Source: Actinomycetota bacterium (GTDB taxonomy: Bacteria > Actinomycetota > Actinomycetes > S36-B12 > UBA10799). From it: 64,000 bases of DNA. Under the pieces are notes generated by a model. That model ran no database searches and was not told the origin of the DNA. It saw only the letters and a program-made list of their open reading frames with translations. How positions within the stretch are numbered: position 1 is the stretch's first letter; the number at the start of each line of letters is the position of its first letter. The translations under genes were made by a program, and so were the position numbers. Location of the stretch: contig JACJWU010000003.1 of the NCBI GenBank assembly GCA_020636995.1, positions 248,001 through 312,000 on the forward strand. The letters are read 5' to 3'. This document shows, piece after piece, positions 44,229-53,233 of the stretch.

Positions 44229-44593
44229 GCCCCGTCGGATCCCTCGTCCGCGCCGGCCTGCAGTCGTTCGACCCGCTCGGCCAGCAGCACATGGTCCTCG
44301 GTCAGTTTCGACAGGCTGCGCTCCAACCGGCTGACCTCGAAACTCAGCTGAACGCTGACCGCCAGCAACAGACCTGCTGAGACGAGGAACAAGAAGTTGG
44401 CAGGTACCGCGAAGCCAAGCGCACTGGCGATGCCGGTCAGCAGGGGCGGGTAGGCGGCCACCACGAGGGCTGCGACGGCGACGACCAGCCACAGCACGGC
44501 GAACTTCTCGCGCAGGATGCCGCGGCGCAACAACTCCACGATGAAGATCGCGAGCGCGATGGCTCCGAGGAGGCCAAGCCATTGGCTGCTCAT
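44222..44593 (-). CDS. DUF2304 family small membrane protein
   Basis: 123 residues with three TM segments (WLGLLGAIALAIFIVELL, FAVLWLVVAVAALVVAAYP, FLFLVSAGLLLAVSVQLS) and a C-terminal coiled coil (SRLERSLSKLTEDHVLLAERVERLQ). The internal LRREKFAVLWLVV-type loop (RGILREKFAVLWLVV) is diagnostic of DUF2304. The family is usually encoded next to a GT2 polyprenyl-phosphate glycosyltransferase, as here (44601), and may act with it at the membrane, but its role is not established. Confidence 0.85.
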   Translation of the reverse strand: MSSQWLGLLGAIALAIFIVELLRRGILREKFAVLWLVVAVAALVVAAYPPLLTGIASALGFAVPANFLFLVSAGLLLAVSVQLSFEVSRLERSLSKLTEDHVLLAERVERLQAGADEGSDGAQ

Positions 44594-44600
44594 GCGGCCA

Positions 44601-45317
44601 TCATCCGACAGTGACCGGCCGTCGCATGAGTGCCACGCTCACCGCCATCAATGCCCGGCCCAGGAACAGTGCGGACCGCAGGGTCCCTTGACTGGGCCTA
44701 CCGGCTCGTCGCGGTCGCATGCTGACCGAGCGCTGCGAGATGCTCAGCCCCGCCCGGGAGGTCAGGACCAAGGACTCGACCGTGTCGCCGAGGTACTCGG
44801 TGGGGTAGTGCTCCGCGAACAGGGCGATCGCCTTGTGGTCGGCTGCCCGGAAGCCCGACGTGACGTCATCCAGATGGGTGCTTGTGACGCGACTGACCAC
44901 GACCGCCAAGAACCACATGGCCCATCGTCGATGTGTCCCCACCCACTTGGCGTCCTTGGAGCCCGCGAACCGGGAGCCGACGACCACCGACGAGTCGGCC
45001 AGTGCGGCCACCAATGTCGCGATGTCCCCCGCATCGTGCTGACCGTCACCGTCGACCTGCACCACGGCGCGGTACCCGTTGTCGAGCGCGTACCTGAAGG
45101 CGACCCGCATGGCACCCCCCACGCCGACGTTGTACGGCATCTGCAGCGTCACCACCCCGGCCTGACGGGCGATCTCGGCGGTCTCGTCGCTGGAGCCGTC
45201 GTCGACCACCACCACGGCGGCATCGGGCTGGGCCGCCCGGATCTCCGTGAGGACGCCGGCCAACGACCCCGCCTCATTCAGGGCGGGGACAGCAACGAGC
45301 AGCCGCCTGTCAGTCAC
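44601..45317 (-). CDS. GT2 family glycosyltransferase (dolichyl/polyprenyl-phosphate mannosyltransferase-like)
   Basis: 238 residues from GTG 45317. The GT-A fold has the N-terminal PALNEAGSLAGVLTEIRAA, the nucleotide-binding VVVVDDGSSDETAEIA and the metal-binding VDGDGQHD (DxD-type). The later GSRFAGSKDAKWVGTHR and DDVTSGFRAADHKAI resemble DPM1-like enzymes that make polyprenyl-phosphate hexose. It has no C-terminal TM domain, and the neighbouring DUF2304 protein may provide the membrane part. The upstream extension of the frame overlaps the AlgJ-like gene and is not used. Confidence 0.88.
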   Translation of the reverse strand: MTDRRLLVAVPALNEAGSLAGVLTEIRAAQPDAAVVVVDDGSSDETAEIARQAGVVTLQMPYNVGVGGAMRVAFRYALDNGYRAVVQVDGDGQHDAGDIATLVAALADSSVVVGSRFAGSKDAKWVGTHRRWAMWFLAVVVSRVTSTHLDDVTSGFRAADHKAIALFAEHYPTEYLGDTVESLVLTSRAGLSISQRSVSMRPRRAGRPSQGTLRSALFLGRALMAVSVALMRRPVTVG

Positions 45318-45325
45318 AGGCGCCC

Positions 45326-46453
45326 CTACTGCTTGCCGGACAGGTAGTCGAGGAAGGGTTGGTTCGGCCCGCCGCGGTTCAGGCTGGCCAAGCGAGCGAC
45401 GGCGAGCCGATCCGTCGACTCCAGAACCACCAGCCCCGCCGGACCTGCCTGCGTCACATCCGGCATCGCGTCCCACTGCACCATCCATCCGGCGGGGAAC
45501 AGCGATGCGATCTGCGCCTCGAGGCCTGTGGCGTACACGAACGAGTCGTAGACCAGCAGCAACTCGGGTGCCCCGGGCAGGGGTTCGGGCGAGGTGAACG
45601 ACCGCATCGGCCATGGCGTGCCGTTGGGCACCTCTTCGAACGTGGGCATCGCGGCCGCGGGCGGACCGACCGCTTCAGTGGGCTCTGATCGCGGGATCCC
45701 CAGCAGGCGGTACAGATCACCCTGGTGGTCGTACGGCGCGCCCACCTCGAAGCGGCCCGCTGCCGAACCGCCTACCTGCTCGGCCAGCAGGTAGGACAGC
45801 GCCTGGCCACCGCGAGGGGTCCAATGGGTATCCCCGGTCCAGTACCCCGTGCCCTCGGCCACCGCTTGGACATCGGCGGGATCGATGATCCGCACCGGCG
45901 AGCCGGGTTCGGACGCGATGTCGGCCAGGACCTCCTGGGACCACTGCTGACACGCGGTGAGCGCCGTGACACCGACCCCGGTCGGCGGAACAGCGACCGA
46001 CTTGCTCGGGACCACCACGAACAGCACCTGCTTGCCGCCGCGCCGCGCGGCGGCAGCCAGACCGCGGGCGGAATCCCGAGCCCAGGTCGCGTACTGGGGG
46101 TCCAGACACGGTTCCGTGAACTCACCGGCGAAATACAGTTCGTCGCCCCGGGCCACGACGTCCGCTGACGGCGACCGGCCAGTGACGCGCAGCACCGTGG
46201 AGTTCACCCTCTCCACAACGCCGGGTTTGGCGCGCAACCGATCGCTGAACGCCGCGGTGGCCTGCTCGAACGTGGTCACATCCGCTGCCGCCGACAGGCT
46301 CACCGGTGGGAACTCGGCCTGCGGCCGGTTCTGGCGCGCGGCGTTGCTGCCCGCTGCCGGGCCGACGAACCACATCAGGATGAGGAATCCCGCGAAGGCG
46401 AGCACAGCCACGGTGCCACCCACGGCCAGACGATTCTCCTGTTCCACGGTCAC
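45326..46453 (-). CDS. AlgJ/AlgX-like O-acetyltransferase subunit (SGNH-type)
   Basis: 375 residues. One N-terminal TM (VGGTVAVLAFAGFLILMWFV) anchors an extracytoplasmic SGNH-like domain. The Asp-His of the catalytic dyad is in WTGDTHWTPRGGQALSY and the candidate nucleophile Ser in LLVYDSFVYATG. Other landmarks are GDELYFAGEF and QVLFVVVPSKSVAV. In alginate and related systems this subunit passes acetyl groups from the AlgI-type membrane protein to the polysaccharide. The GTG at 46453 starts 1 nt after the stop of the AlgI-like gene, so the two form an operon. Confidence 0.86.
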   Translation of the reverse strand: MTVEQENRLAVGGTVAVLAFAGFLILMWFVGPAAGSNAARQNRPQAEFPPVSLSAAADVTTFEQATAAFSDRLRAKPGVVERVNSTVLRVTGRSPSADVVARGDELYFAGEFTEPCLDPQYATWARDSARGLAAAARRGGKQVLFVVVPSKSVAVPPTGVGVTALTACQQWSQEVLADIASEPGSPVRIIDPADVQAVAEGTGYWTGDTHWTPRGGQALSYLLAEQVGGSAAGRFEVGAPYDHQGDLYRLLGIPRSEPTEAVGPPAAAMPTFEEVPNGTPWPMRSFTSPEPLPGAPELLLVYDSFVYATGLEAQIASLFPAGWMVQWDAMPDVTQAGPAGLVVLESTDRLAVARLASLNRGGPNQPFLDYLSGKQ

Positions 46454-46454
46454 C

Positions 46455-47855
46455 TCAGAACTGGAAGTAGAGGAATGGGCTGAACGACCCCCACAGGGCC
46501 ATGATGACACCGCCGAGCAGGGCCAGTGCCCCGACCACCACGGCCACGCGAACGTTGATCTGCTGGGTGTCCCCGCGCTGCACCAGCCGGTCGAAGATCC
46601 GGCGCGGGCCCGCATCGGGCAGGAAGAAGATGAGCACCCCCACGCCGAGCGCTGCCACATTCAGCGGTGTCAGAGCGACCAGCAGGGCAGGGCTGGGCAT
46701 CGACCAGTCGCCGGTCACCATCGCCGTCCACATGTCGACCGTCTGGGTCATCGTGGTCGATCGGAAGGGCACCCAGGTGACGATGATGAAGATCGCCATG
46801 AGGGCCCGGCGCAGTGCGATGTACCCGGTCACTGATCGCAGGCCGGTGACGCGTTCCACGACCAGTGCCGTGGACCAGAGTCCACCCCACAGCAGGTAGG
46901 GCCACGTCGCTCCGTGCCACAGCGATGTCAGGCCGAACGTGATCAGCAGAGCTGCGTACTCCCGGATCGGCCCGTGCCGGTTGCCCCCGAGGGGGATGTA
47001 CACGTAGTCCCGGAACCACCGGGACAGCGTCATGTGCCAGCGGCGCCAGAACTCGGTGGCCGACACGCTGCGGTACGGACCGGCGAAGTTCTCGGGGAAG
47101 TGGAAGTTGAACACCCTGGCCAGACCGATCGCCATGTCCGAGTAGCCGGAGAAATCGAAGTAGATCTGCGCGGTGAAGGCGAACGCTCCGATCCATGCCT
47201 CCGTCGCCGTGGTGGGACCGCCGGTGTCGAACACCACCGATGCCACCGCGCCGCACTGGTCGGCGATGACCACCTTCTTGAACAGCCCCCAGCCGAAGCG
47301 GGACAAGCCGTAGACCACGTCCTGCGTCCTGGGCCGCAGGCGGGACTTGATCTCGGAGCGGATCTCGCCGTACCGCACGATCGGGCCGGCGATCTGATGC
47401 GGGAAGAGGAACAGGTACAGCAGATAGTGATCCAGCCTGGTCTCACGGGGTTGATCCCCGCGCCGCACATCCATGACGTAGGACAGCCCGTGGAACGTGA
47501 AGAACGAGATGCCCAGGGGGAGGCTGACCTGCGCGAAGACGGTGTCCACCGACGCCACCTGGGCGATCACCGGGACGTACTTCACCATCAGCAAGGGGGA
47601 GATGACCAGCACGATGGACACCAGGTAGAGCACCCGGCCGGACCATCCACGACGTTGCGCGAGGAACAGGGCAAGGAACCAGCTCGCCAGCGACACGAAC
47701 GTGATGTAGACGATGTCGCTGCCGGCCCCCCACAGGTAGAACGCGACCGACAACACGAGCAGGGCGACGTTCTGCCACGCACGTCGCAGCGGGTACACCA
47801 CCACCAGCACGATGGGCAGGAAGACGAACAGGAATGTCGTCGAACTGAAAACCAC
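46455..47855 (-). CDS. MBOAT family O-acyltransferase (AlgI-like)
   Basis: 466 residues with about ten TM helices. MBOAT signatures are FWRRWHMTLSRWFRDYVYIP (with the RWH/SRWF motif) and LTSLWHGATWPYLLWGGLWS (catalytic His in WHG). It accepts an acetyl group from cytoplasmic acetyl-CoA and carries it across the membrane to the AlgJ-like partner encoded just downstream. Together they predict O-acetylation of the exported polysaccharide. The GTG start at 47855 is used. Confidence 0.92.
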   Translation of the reverse strand: MVFSSTTFLFVFLPIVLVVVYPLRRAWQNVALLVLSVAFYLWGAGSDIVYITFVSLASWFLALFLAQRRGWSGRVLYLVSIVLVISPLLMVKYVPVIAQVASVDTVFAQVSLPLGISFFTFHGLSYVMDVRRGDQPRETRLDHYLLYLFLFPHQIAGPIVRYGEIRSEIKSRLRPRTQDVVYGLSRFGWGLFKKVVIADQCGAVASVVFDTGGPTTATEAWIGAFAFTAQIYFDFSGYSDMAIGLARVFNFHFPENFAGPYRSVSATEFWRRWHMTLSRWFRDYVYIPLGGNRHGPIREYAALLITFGLTSLWHGATWPYLLWGGLWSTALVVERVTGLRSVTGYIALRRALMAIFIIVTWVPFRSTTMTQTVDMWTAMVTGDWSMPSPALLVALTPLNVAALGVGVLIFFLPDAGPRRIFDRLVQRGDTQQINVRVAVVVGALALLGGVIMALWGSFSPFLYFQF

Positions 47856-47950
47856 GTCGCCCCATCCGTCGTGTCGTGGACCCTTCCCGCCTCGGTCAGA
47901 CTACAAACCGCACATAAGGGCGGTTCGCGCAGCCCGTTAGGGTGGGACAG

Positions 47951-50434
47951 ATGAGCAGAGCGTTGCGATGGGGGGCTGTGACCGCCCTCGTCGCCCTTGC
48001 GCTGATCGTCGTCACGGCCGCCTTCGTCCCCGTGACCCTCACCGCCCGCGACGGGGTGGCCAATCCTGAACTGTGGCAGAGCCGCGGCGAGGCGCAGGAC
48101 ACCGTGATCGAGGTGGTGGCGGACTCCGGGGATCCCACCCACCTCGCAGTGACCCTCGACTGGCCGCAGCGTTTCGACGGCGCACTGATCACCTCCGGGC
48201 AGTCCCCCGCCGAGGACGCATCCGTGACCGTGGCGCCCGGCGACACACTCGTTCTCGAGGGCGCGCTCGGCGACGTGGAAATCACCGGCTTGTGGGACAG
48301 CGGGACGGCCACGGCGCAGCGGGACGGCGGCGATACCGTGGCCCTGGGGCCCGGCTCCACCGTGCTGCTGCCCAGCGCCGATCAGTACCACACACGCACC
48401 ACATCGATGCTGTGGCGCAGCATCCCGGCCGGCCTCGACGACCCCGCGAACGCCGAGCTGACGGCCAGCGTCGCCGGCAGGACGGTCGACCTGTCCGGGC
48501 TGGACGAGGCGCCTCTGTCGAAGACCGCCGGGCCGGCGTTGCAGGTGGCCTTGGTCGGTTGGGCGACCCTGCTGGCGGCCGCCGGACTGCTGGTCTTCGC
48601 ATGGCTGATCGGTCGGTCGCTCGACCCGTCCCCGGAGTCCGGACCGCCACGCGAGGCACTGCGGGCCGCGGCCGGAGCCGCCCTGTTCTTCGTTCTCGTG
48701 AACACCGCTGCCTACTGGATACCTGTGAAGTGGGCGGTGGCGGTCCTCATCCCCTTGGCAGCGGTGGTGGTCGTGATGCGCTGGATCAGGGCCAGGCCGT
48801 CACTGGGGGACAGCGCCACAGCGGGCGGCACGCTGCTGCTGGTGGCCTCGGTACCGGGCGTCATCCTGTTCTTCCCGGTGCTCTTCTGGGGTCCGTCATA
48901 CGCCGGGGAGTACAAGACCGACCTCTTCGAGTACTCCTCGCTGGCCAGCATCGTGCGCGATCACTCACTGATCGCCATGCGCGACCTGGCTGAGGCGCAG
49001 GCATCCGGCACCCTGACCGCCGGGGCGGGCTTCATGTGGCGCTCGATCGACAGCGTCTCGGCGTCGGTCCTGTCCTTGACGGGTCTCACCACGACTGCCG
49101 CCTTCGGACTGCTCGCGATCCTTTTGTACCTCATCTACGCGACCGCTCTGCTGGGGCTGCGGGCACGCGCCGGCGGCGGCAAGGTGGCCACATCGATCGT
49201 GGCCTTCACACTGCTCGCACCGGCGTTCACGGGGCTCCTGGTGGAGGACTACTACTCCCAGTACTACTTCGTCGCCTTCGTTCCCGCGCTCATCCTCGCC
49301 CTCACGCTGGTCCTCGACGCCGGGCGGACCCAGCACTGGGCCGGGGGTTTCCTGGGTCTGGCCGCTGCCGCGGTCCTCGCCGCCATGGGTGCGGTGTACC
49401 CCTACTTCCTGGCGGTCCTGGTGATCGGGGTGGTGATCGCCGCCCTGATGGGTCGCGAGCGGATCAGGGCGACGCTGCGAGTGGGACCGGCGATCGCCGT
49501 GTACACACTGGTCCTTCTCAATCTGGCCCTGCTCACGGTCCTCAACTACCGGGAGACCGAGGTGTACCAGCCCGGGCTCGACGGCATCGCCCGCAACGTC
49601 CTGCTGGCGGGGTTCAGCCCCCTACAACTGGTGATGCTGGGAGCGGGGTTCCAGCCCTACCAGTGGCGAGCATCCGATCAGCCGTCGACGGCGGCCATGG
49701 GATTCCCGGGGCGCGCGATCTGGGAACAGTCCGCCGACGCCGCCACCCCCGGCACGCTCACGGTGGTGGTCCTGGTGCTGCTGATCGTGGTGACCCTGGT
49801 CGCCGTCCGGTGGCGGCCGAGCCTGCGCTCCTTCCCCTTCCTGGCGGCACTGGCGGCGGTGGGTGTCTGGCTGGCCTTCTCCGCCTACCTGCTGGCCGGC
49901 GACAGCATCTACGCCGCCTTCAAGGGCTTCTGGACCACTGCGTGCCTGATACCGCTGATCTTCGCCACGGCGAAGTGGCGTGGCCGCCTTTCGGTGGTGG
50001 TCCTGGTGCTGGTGGCGGCCGCCTCGATGCTGTGGCTACGAGTCGACCTCGCCGACCGGGCCAACTGGGTGATCACCCGGGAGAGCCGGGAGGTCGCGCT
50101 GTCCCACTCCTCTCTGCAGCCGGAGCTCGAACGAGCCCGCGAATACATGGCGGGGGCCACCACGATGGGGATCGTGCGGGGCGATCAACCTCTCGTGGGC
50201 ACCGACCGGGACCGGGTCGCCTTCGCGCAACTGGCGACGATCGCCCGCGACGAGGACGTGGATTGTGTGAACTGCAGCGGTGCTAACCTTGGGGCCCAAT
50301 TGGCATGTGCCTCGACAGCGGGCGCGACGCAAGACGCACCGGAGGTGATTGTCGTGGTGGGGGGCTCGGGTGAACCGCAGGTGTGCGGTCGATCCCTGAT
50401 CTACGACGGGAAGACCATCGAGGTGTACCGATGA
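47951..50434 (+). CDS. Large polytopic membrane protein (GT-C-like, polysaccharide locus)
   Basis: 827 residues. After a first TM (GAVTALVALALIVVTAAFVP) comes a 190-residue extracytoplasmic beta-rich region, then about 13 TM helices, and a C-terminal soluble tail with the Cys pair VDCVNCSGANLG. A segment near FFPVLFWGPSYAGEYKTDLF carries acidic residues at the first loop, as in GT-C glycosyltransferases. The family could not be named. ATG 47951 is supported by TAGGGT (47938-47943) exactly 7 nt upstream. It ends in an ATGA overlap with the next glycosyltransferase. Confidence 0.75.
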   Translation: MSRALRWGAVTALVALALIVVTAAFVPVTLTARDGVANPELWQSRGEAQDTVIEVVADSGDPTHLAVTLDWPQRFDGALITSGQSPAEDASVTVAPGDTLVLEGALGDVEITGLWDSGTATAQRDGGDTVALGPGSTVLLPSADQYHTRTTSMLWRSIPAGLDDPANAELTASVAGRTVDLSGLDEAPLSKTAGPALQVALVGWATLLAAAGLLVFAWLIGRSLDPSPESGPPREALRAAAGAALFFVLVNTAAYWIPVKWAVAVLIPLAAVVVVMRWIRARPSLGDSATAGGTLLLVASVPGVILFFPVLFWGPSYAGEYKTDLFEYSSLASIVRDHSLIAMRDLAEAQASGTLTAGAGFMWRSIDSVSASVLSLTGLTTTAAFGLLAILLYLIYATALLGLRARAGGGKVATSIVAFTLLAPAFTGLLVEDYYSQYYFVAFVPALILALTLVLDAGRTQHWAGGFLGLAAAAVLAAMGAVYPYFLAVLVIGVVIAALMGRERIRATLRVGPAIAVYTLVLLNLALLTVLNYRETEVYQPGLDGIARNVLLAGFSPLQLVMLGAGFQPYQWRASDQPSTAAMGFPGRAIWEQSADAATPGTLTVVVLVLLIVVTLVAVRWRPSLRSFPFLAALAAVGVWLAFSAYLLAGDSIYAAFKGFWTTACLIPLIFATAKWRGRLSVVVLVLVAAASMLWLRVDLADRANWVITRESREVALSHSSLQPELERAREYMAGATTMGIVRGDQPLVGTDRDRVAFAQLATIARDEDVDCVNCSGANLGAQLACASTAGATQDAPEVIVVVGGSGEPQVCGRSLIYDGKTIEVYR

Positions 50435-51435
50435 GTCCTCGCCGTTCTGTGCAGATCCCCGCTGCGATGTGGGGGCTGGTCATCGCCGGCGCTGCGGTGG
50501 CCACCTACCTCGTCGGCGTCTTCTCGGCCGCCGTCCTGGGCCTGATCGGAATCGACCAGGGCTTCAGCCGGATCCTGGTCTGGGCCTCGGGGGCGCCACT
50601 GCTGCTCGGACTGGGGCTGATCGCACTCGATGCGATCATTCTGGCTCCGCGCCGCCGCGGACGCCGGGAAATCTTCGATGAGCCGGTGTCCGGCCTCGAG
50701 ATGACGGTCGTGCTCACGGCCTACAACGACGAGGCCAGCATCGGGGAGGCGGTCGACGACTTCCTGGACCACCCGCTGGCCAAGCGTGTGCTCGTCATCG
50801 ACAACAACAGTTCGGATGCCACCGCCGAGGTGGCACGCGCGCACGGGGCCATCGTCCACACCGAGATGAAGCCCGGCTACGGCCAGTGCGTGCACCGTGC
50901 CCTCACGGAGGCCAGCGCCTACACCGACACCGAACTCGTCGCGTTGTGCGAGGGTGACATGACGTTCCGGGCGGCCGACCTGGACAAACTGGCCGCGTAC
51001 TCGGCGCACGCGCACATCGTCAACGGCACCCGCATCGTGGAGCAACTGCGGGCTCCGGAGACCCAACTGACCACCTTCATGTTCTACGGGAACTTCGCGG
51101 TGGGGAAACTGCTGGAGTTCAAGCATCTGGGGCGTGGGACGATCTCGGATGTCGGCACCACGTTCAAGGTGTGCCGCAGTGAGTTCCTGCGTGACCATCT
51201 GGACATCTTCGACCCACGGGTGAACCTGGAGTTCAACGCACATTTCCTCGACACCGTGATGGAGTACCAGTTCCGCCTGGTCGAGGTGCCCATCACGTTC
51301 TACCCGCGAGTCGGGGTCTCCAAGGGGGGAAACACCTCCAACTCCCGTGCCGCCAAGGTCGGCCTGCGGATGATGCTGGGCATTCTCTTCGGATGGCGCT
51401 GGCTGAAGGATCGGAGGGCCTATGACCAGTCATGA
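50431..51435 (+). CDS. GT2 family glycosyltransferase with N-terminal TM segments
   Basis: 334 residues from ATG 50431. Two hydrophobic segments come first (MWGLVIAGAAVATYLVGVFSAAVL, ILVWASGAPLLLGLGLIALD), then a GT-A domain with MTVVLTAYNDEASIGEAVDD, VIDNNSSDATAEVAR and the acidic LCEGDMTFRAAD (DxD-like). The C-terminal part has RVNLEFNAHFLD and PRVGVSKGGNTSNSRAAK. It probably adds a sugar at the cytoplasmic face. It is translationally coupled to the membrane protein upstream (ATGA) and overlaps the methyltransferase by 14 nt. Confidence 0.87.
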   Translation: MSPRRSVQIPAAMWGLVIAGAAVATYLVGVFSAAVLGLIGIDQGFSRILVWASGAPLLLGLGLIALDAIILAPRRRGRREIFDEPVSGLEMTVVLTAYNDEASIGEAVDDFLDHPLAKRVLVIDNNSSDATAEVARAHGAIVHTEMKPGYGQCVHRALTEASAYTDTELVALCEGDMTFRAADLDKLAAYSAHAHIVNGTRIVEQLRAPETQLTTFMFYGNFAVGKLLEFKHLGRGTISDVGTTFKVCRSEFLRDHLDIFDPRVNLEFNAHFLDTVMEYQFRLVEVPITFYPRVGVSKGGNTSNSRAAKVGLRMMLGILFGWRWLKDRRAYDQS

Positions 51436-52069
51436 GGACGCGGAGGCGTATTTCGCCACGCGGCTGACGTATGACAAGAAGCGCGACGTTCTCTGGCAGA
51501 CCCTCACACGGGAGTTCTTCAGCCAGTACATCGATCCGGGTGACACGGTCGTCGAACTCGGTGCCGGCTGGTGCGACTTCATCAACAACGTCGACGCCAA
51601 GCGCAGGATCGCGGTCGACCTGTGGCCTGGCATCAGCGAGCGGGTGGGGCCCGGCGTGGAGGCGATGGTCTCGTCGGCCACCGACCTCTCCGGGATCGAG
51701 ACCAACACGGTCAACGTGGTCTTCGCCTCCAACCTGCTCGAGCACCTGACCCACGAACAGATCGACGAGTTGCTCGATCACGCCCGCCGCATCCTGGTAC
51801 CCGGCGGACGCCTCATCCTGGTCCAGCCCAACTACCGGTTGTGCGCAAAGAACTACTTCGATGACTTCACGCACGTGTCGGTGTGGTCCGACATCGGCAT
51901 GAGCACCTTCTTGGAGTCCCGTGGGTGGCAGCTCGAGCAGGTGCAGGGCCGCTTCCTCCCGCTGACCGTGAAGTCCCGCCTGCCCGTCAGTTCGAAGTTG
52001 ATCTCCGCCTACCTGCGCTCACCGATCAAACCCCTGGCCGGACAGATGCTGCTCATCGCGAAGGCGTAG
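51422..52069 (+). CDS. Class I SAM-dependent methyltransferase
   Basis: 215 residues. The SAM-binding motif I is DTVVELGAGWCDFINNV (near residues 41-57). The acidic motif II lies near AVDLWPG, and a post-motif region LEHLTHEQIDELLDHARRIL with PGGRLILVQPNYRL is typical of class I O- or C-methyltransferases on sugars or small molecules. Its place between glycosyltransferases suggests methylation of a glycan residue or chain end. The start ATG overlaps the previous gene by 14 nt. Confidence 0.85.
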   Translation: MTSHEDAEAYFATRLTYDKKRDVLWQTLTREFFSQYIDPGDTVVELGAGWCDFINNVDAKRRIAVDLWPGISERVGPGVEAMVSSATDLSGIETNTVNVVFASNLLEHLTHEQIDELLDHARRILVPGGRLILVQPNYRLCAKNYFDDFTHVSVWSDIGMSTFLESRGWQLEQVQGRFLPLTVKSRLPVSSKLISAYLRSPIKPLAGQMLLIAKA

Positions 52070-52074
52070 GGCCT

Positions 52075-53178
52075 TTGCCCACGATCGACGTACTGCTGCC
52101 CAGCCCGCTGCGGGGCTCGGGCGGTCACCGCACGATCGTGGCGAACGCCGAGGCGCTGGCCGCGGCCGGGTCTCGGGTGCGCCTGCACGTGCAGCGCCAG
52201 CGACGGCAGCGTGATCCCGTGTCGAAGACGAGAGCGTGGTACCCGGTCCAGTCCTGCGAGGTGCACTCGGGTTGGCCCGATCGGCTGTCCGACTCCGATG
52301 CGCTGATGGCGACAGCATGGTTCACCGCGACCCACGCCCTCGGTGTACAGACCGACGCGAAGCGACTGTACTTCGTGCAGGACTACGAGCCGCTCTTCCA
52401 TCCCGCCGGGGATCTCGCGGTCGCGGCCGCGGCAACCTATTCGGCCGGATTCGTGTCCGTGGTCATCGGCCGGTGGCTCCAGCACAGACTCCTCACCGAC
52501 CACGCCCAGCACGCGTGGAGCGTGCCGTTCACCGCTGATCTCGACGTGTACGCCCCGGGCAGGCAGTCCCGGGGCCGTCGGGTGGTGGCCGTGTACCAGC
52601 CGGACAAGCCGCGACGGTGCCCGGTGCTGATGCTCGCGACGCTGCGCGAACTACTGGGTCGTGGCGTCGAAGTGGTCACGATCGGAGGCACCAAGGACCC
52701 CCGACTCGGGGCCGGCCACAAACACCTCGGGATCCTTCCTGTGGCGCAGTTGAGCCGCCTGTACGCGGAATCGGCGGCGGGTCTGTGTCTGAGCGCGTCT
52801 AACCCCAGCCGGATCCCCTTCGAGATGATGGCTGCCGGGATGCCCTTCGTGGATCTGCATCTGCCCAACACCGTGTACGACTACCCGGAGCAGGGGTGTG
52901 AGCTCGCACATCCAGAACCACAGGCGCTGGCCGACGCGGTCGAACGCGTGATGGCACAACCCGCGCTAGGGGAGTACGGCGCGCACTACATGCGCGATCG
53001 CCCCGCCACCGCAGAGGCGGACGCGTTCGTCGCCTTCGTCGAGGACGTTCTGACAGGTGTGGCGCCGGCAGCACCACCGCGGACCCCCGCGTACGCTCGC
53101 GAGCCGGCAGGTGAGCCCGGTGCATGGACCCCGCTGACCCCCACCGGATCTCCCGTCACGCGCCTGCTTCGCCGTTGA
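52075..53178 (+). CDS. GT1/GT4-like glycosyltransferase
   Basis: 367 residues from a TTG at 52075 (5 nt after the methyltransferase stop). A GT-B fold is suggested by IDVLLPSPLRGSGGHRTIVA at the N-terminus, GRRVVAVYQPDKPRRCPVLM and the nucleotide-sugar site LCLSASNPSRIPFEMMAAGMPF (the E-x7-E position). The N-terminal glycine loop GSGGHR matches glycosyltransferases whose acceptor is a lipid-linked or rhamnan chain. Substrate unknown. The rest of the frame upstream of 52075 belongs to the methyltransferase in another frame. Confidence 0.82.
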   Translation: MPTIDVLLPSPLRGSGGHRTIVANAEALAAAGSRVRLHVQRQRRQRDPVSKTRAWYPVQSCEVHSGWPDRLSDSDALMATAWFTATHALGVQTDAKRLYFVQDYEPLFHPAGDLAVAAAATYSAGFVSVVIGRWLQHRLLTDHAQHAWSVPFTADLDVYAPGRQSRGRRVVAVYQPDKPRRCPVLMLATLRELLGRGVEVVTIGGTKDPRLGAGHKHLGILPVAQLSRLYAESAAGLCLSASNPSRIPFEMMAAGMPFVDLHLPNTVYDYPEQGCELAHPEPQALADAVERVMAQPALGEYGAHYMRDRPATAEADAFVAFVEDVLTGVAPAAPPRTPAYAREPAGEPGAWTPLTPTGSPVTRLLRR

Positions 53179-53183
53179 CCTGA

Positions 53184-53200
53184 CCTGCGCATCGCGCAGG
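53184..53200 (+). terminator. Short hairpin CCTGCGC-ATC-GCGCAGG
   Basis: A perfect 7-bp stem with a 3-nt loop directly after the glycosyltransferase stop and before TAGGGT (53202-53207), a likely -10 for the ABC transporter permease. It may terminate the preceding transcript or tune the following promoter. Confidence 0.5.
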
Positions 53201-53233
53201 GTAGGGTTGAGCCGATCAAGGGAGCTCAGCAAG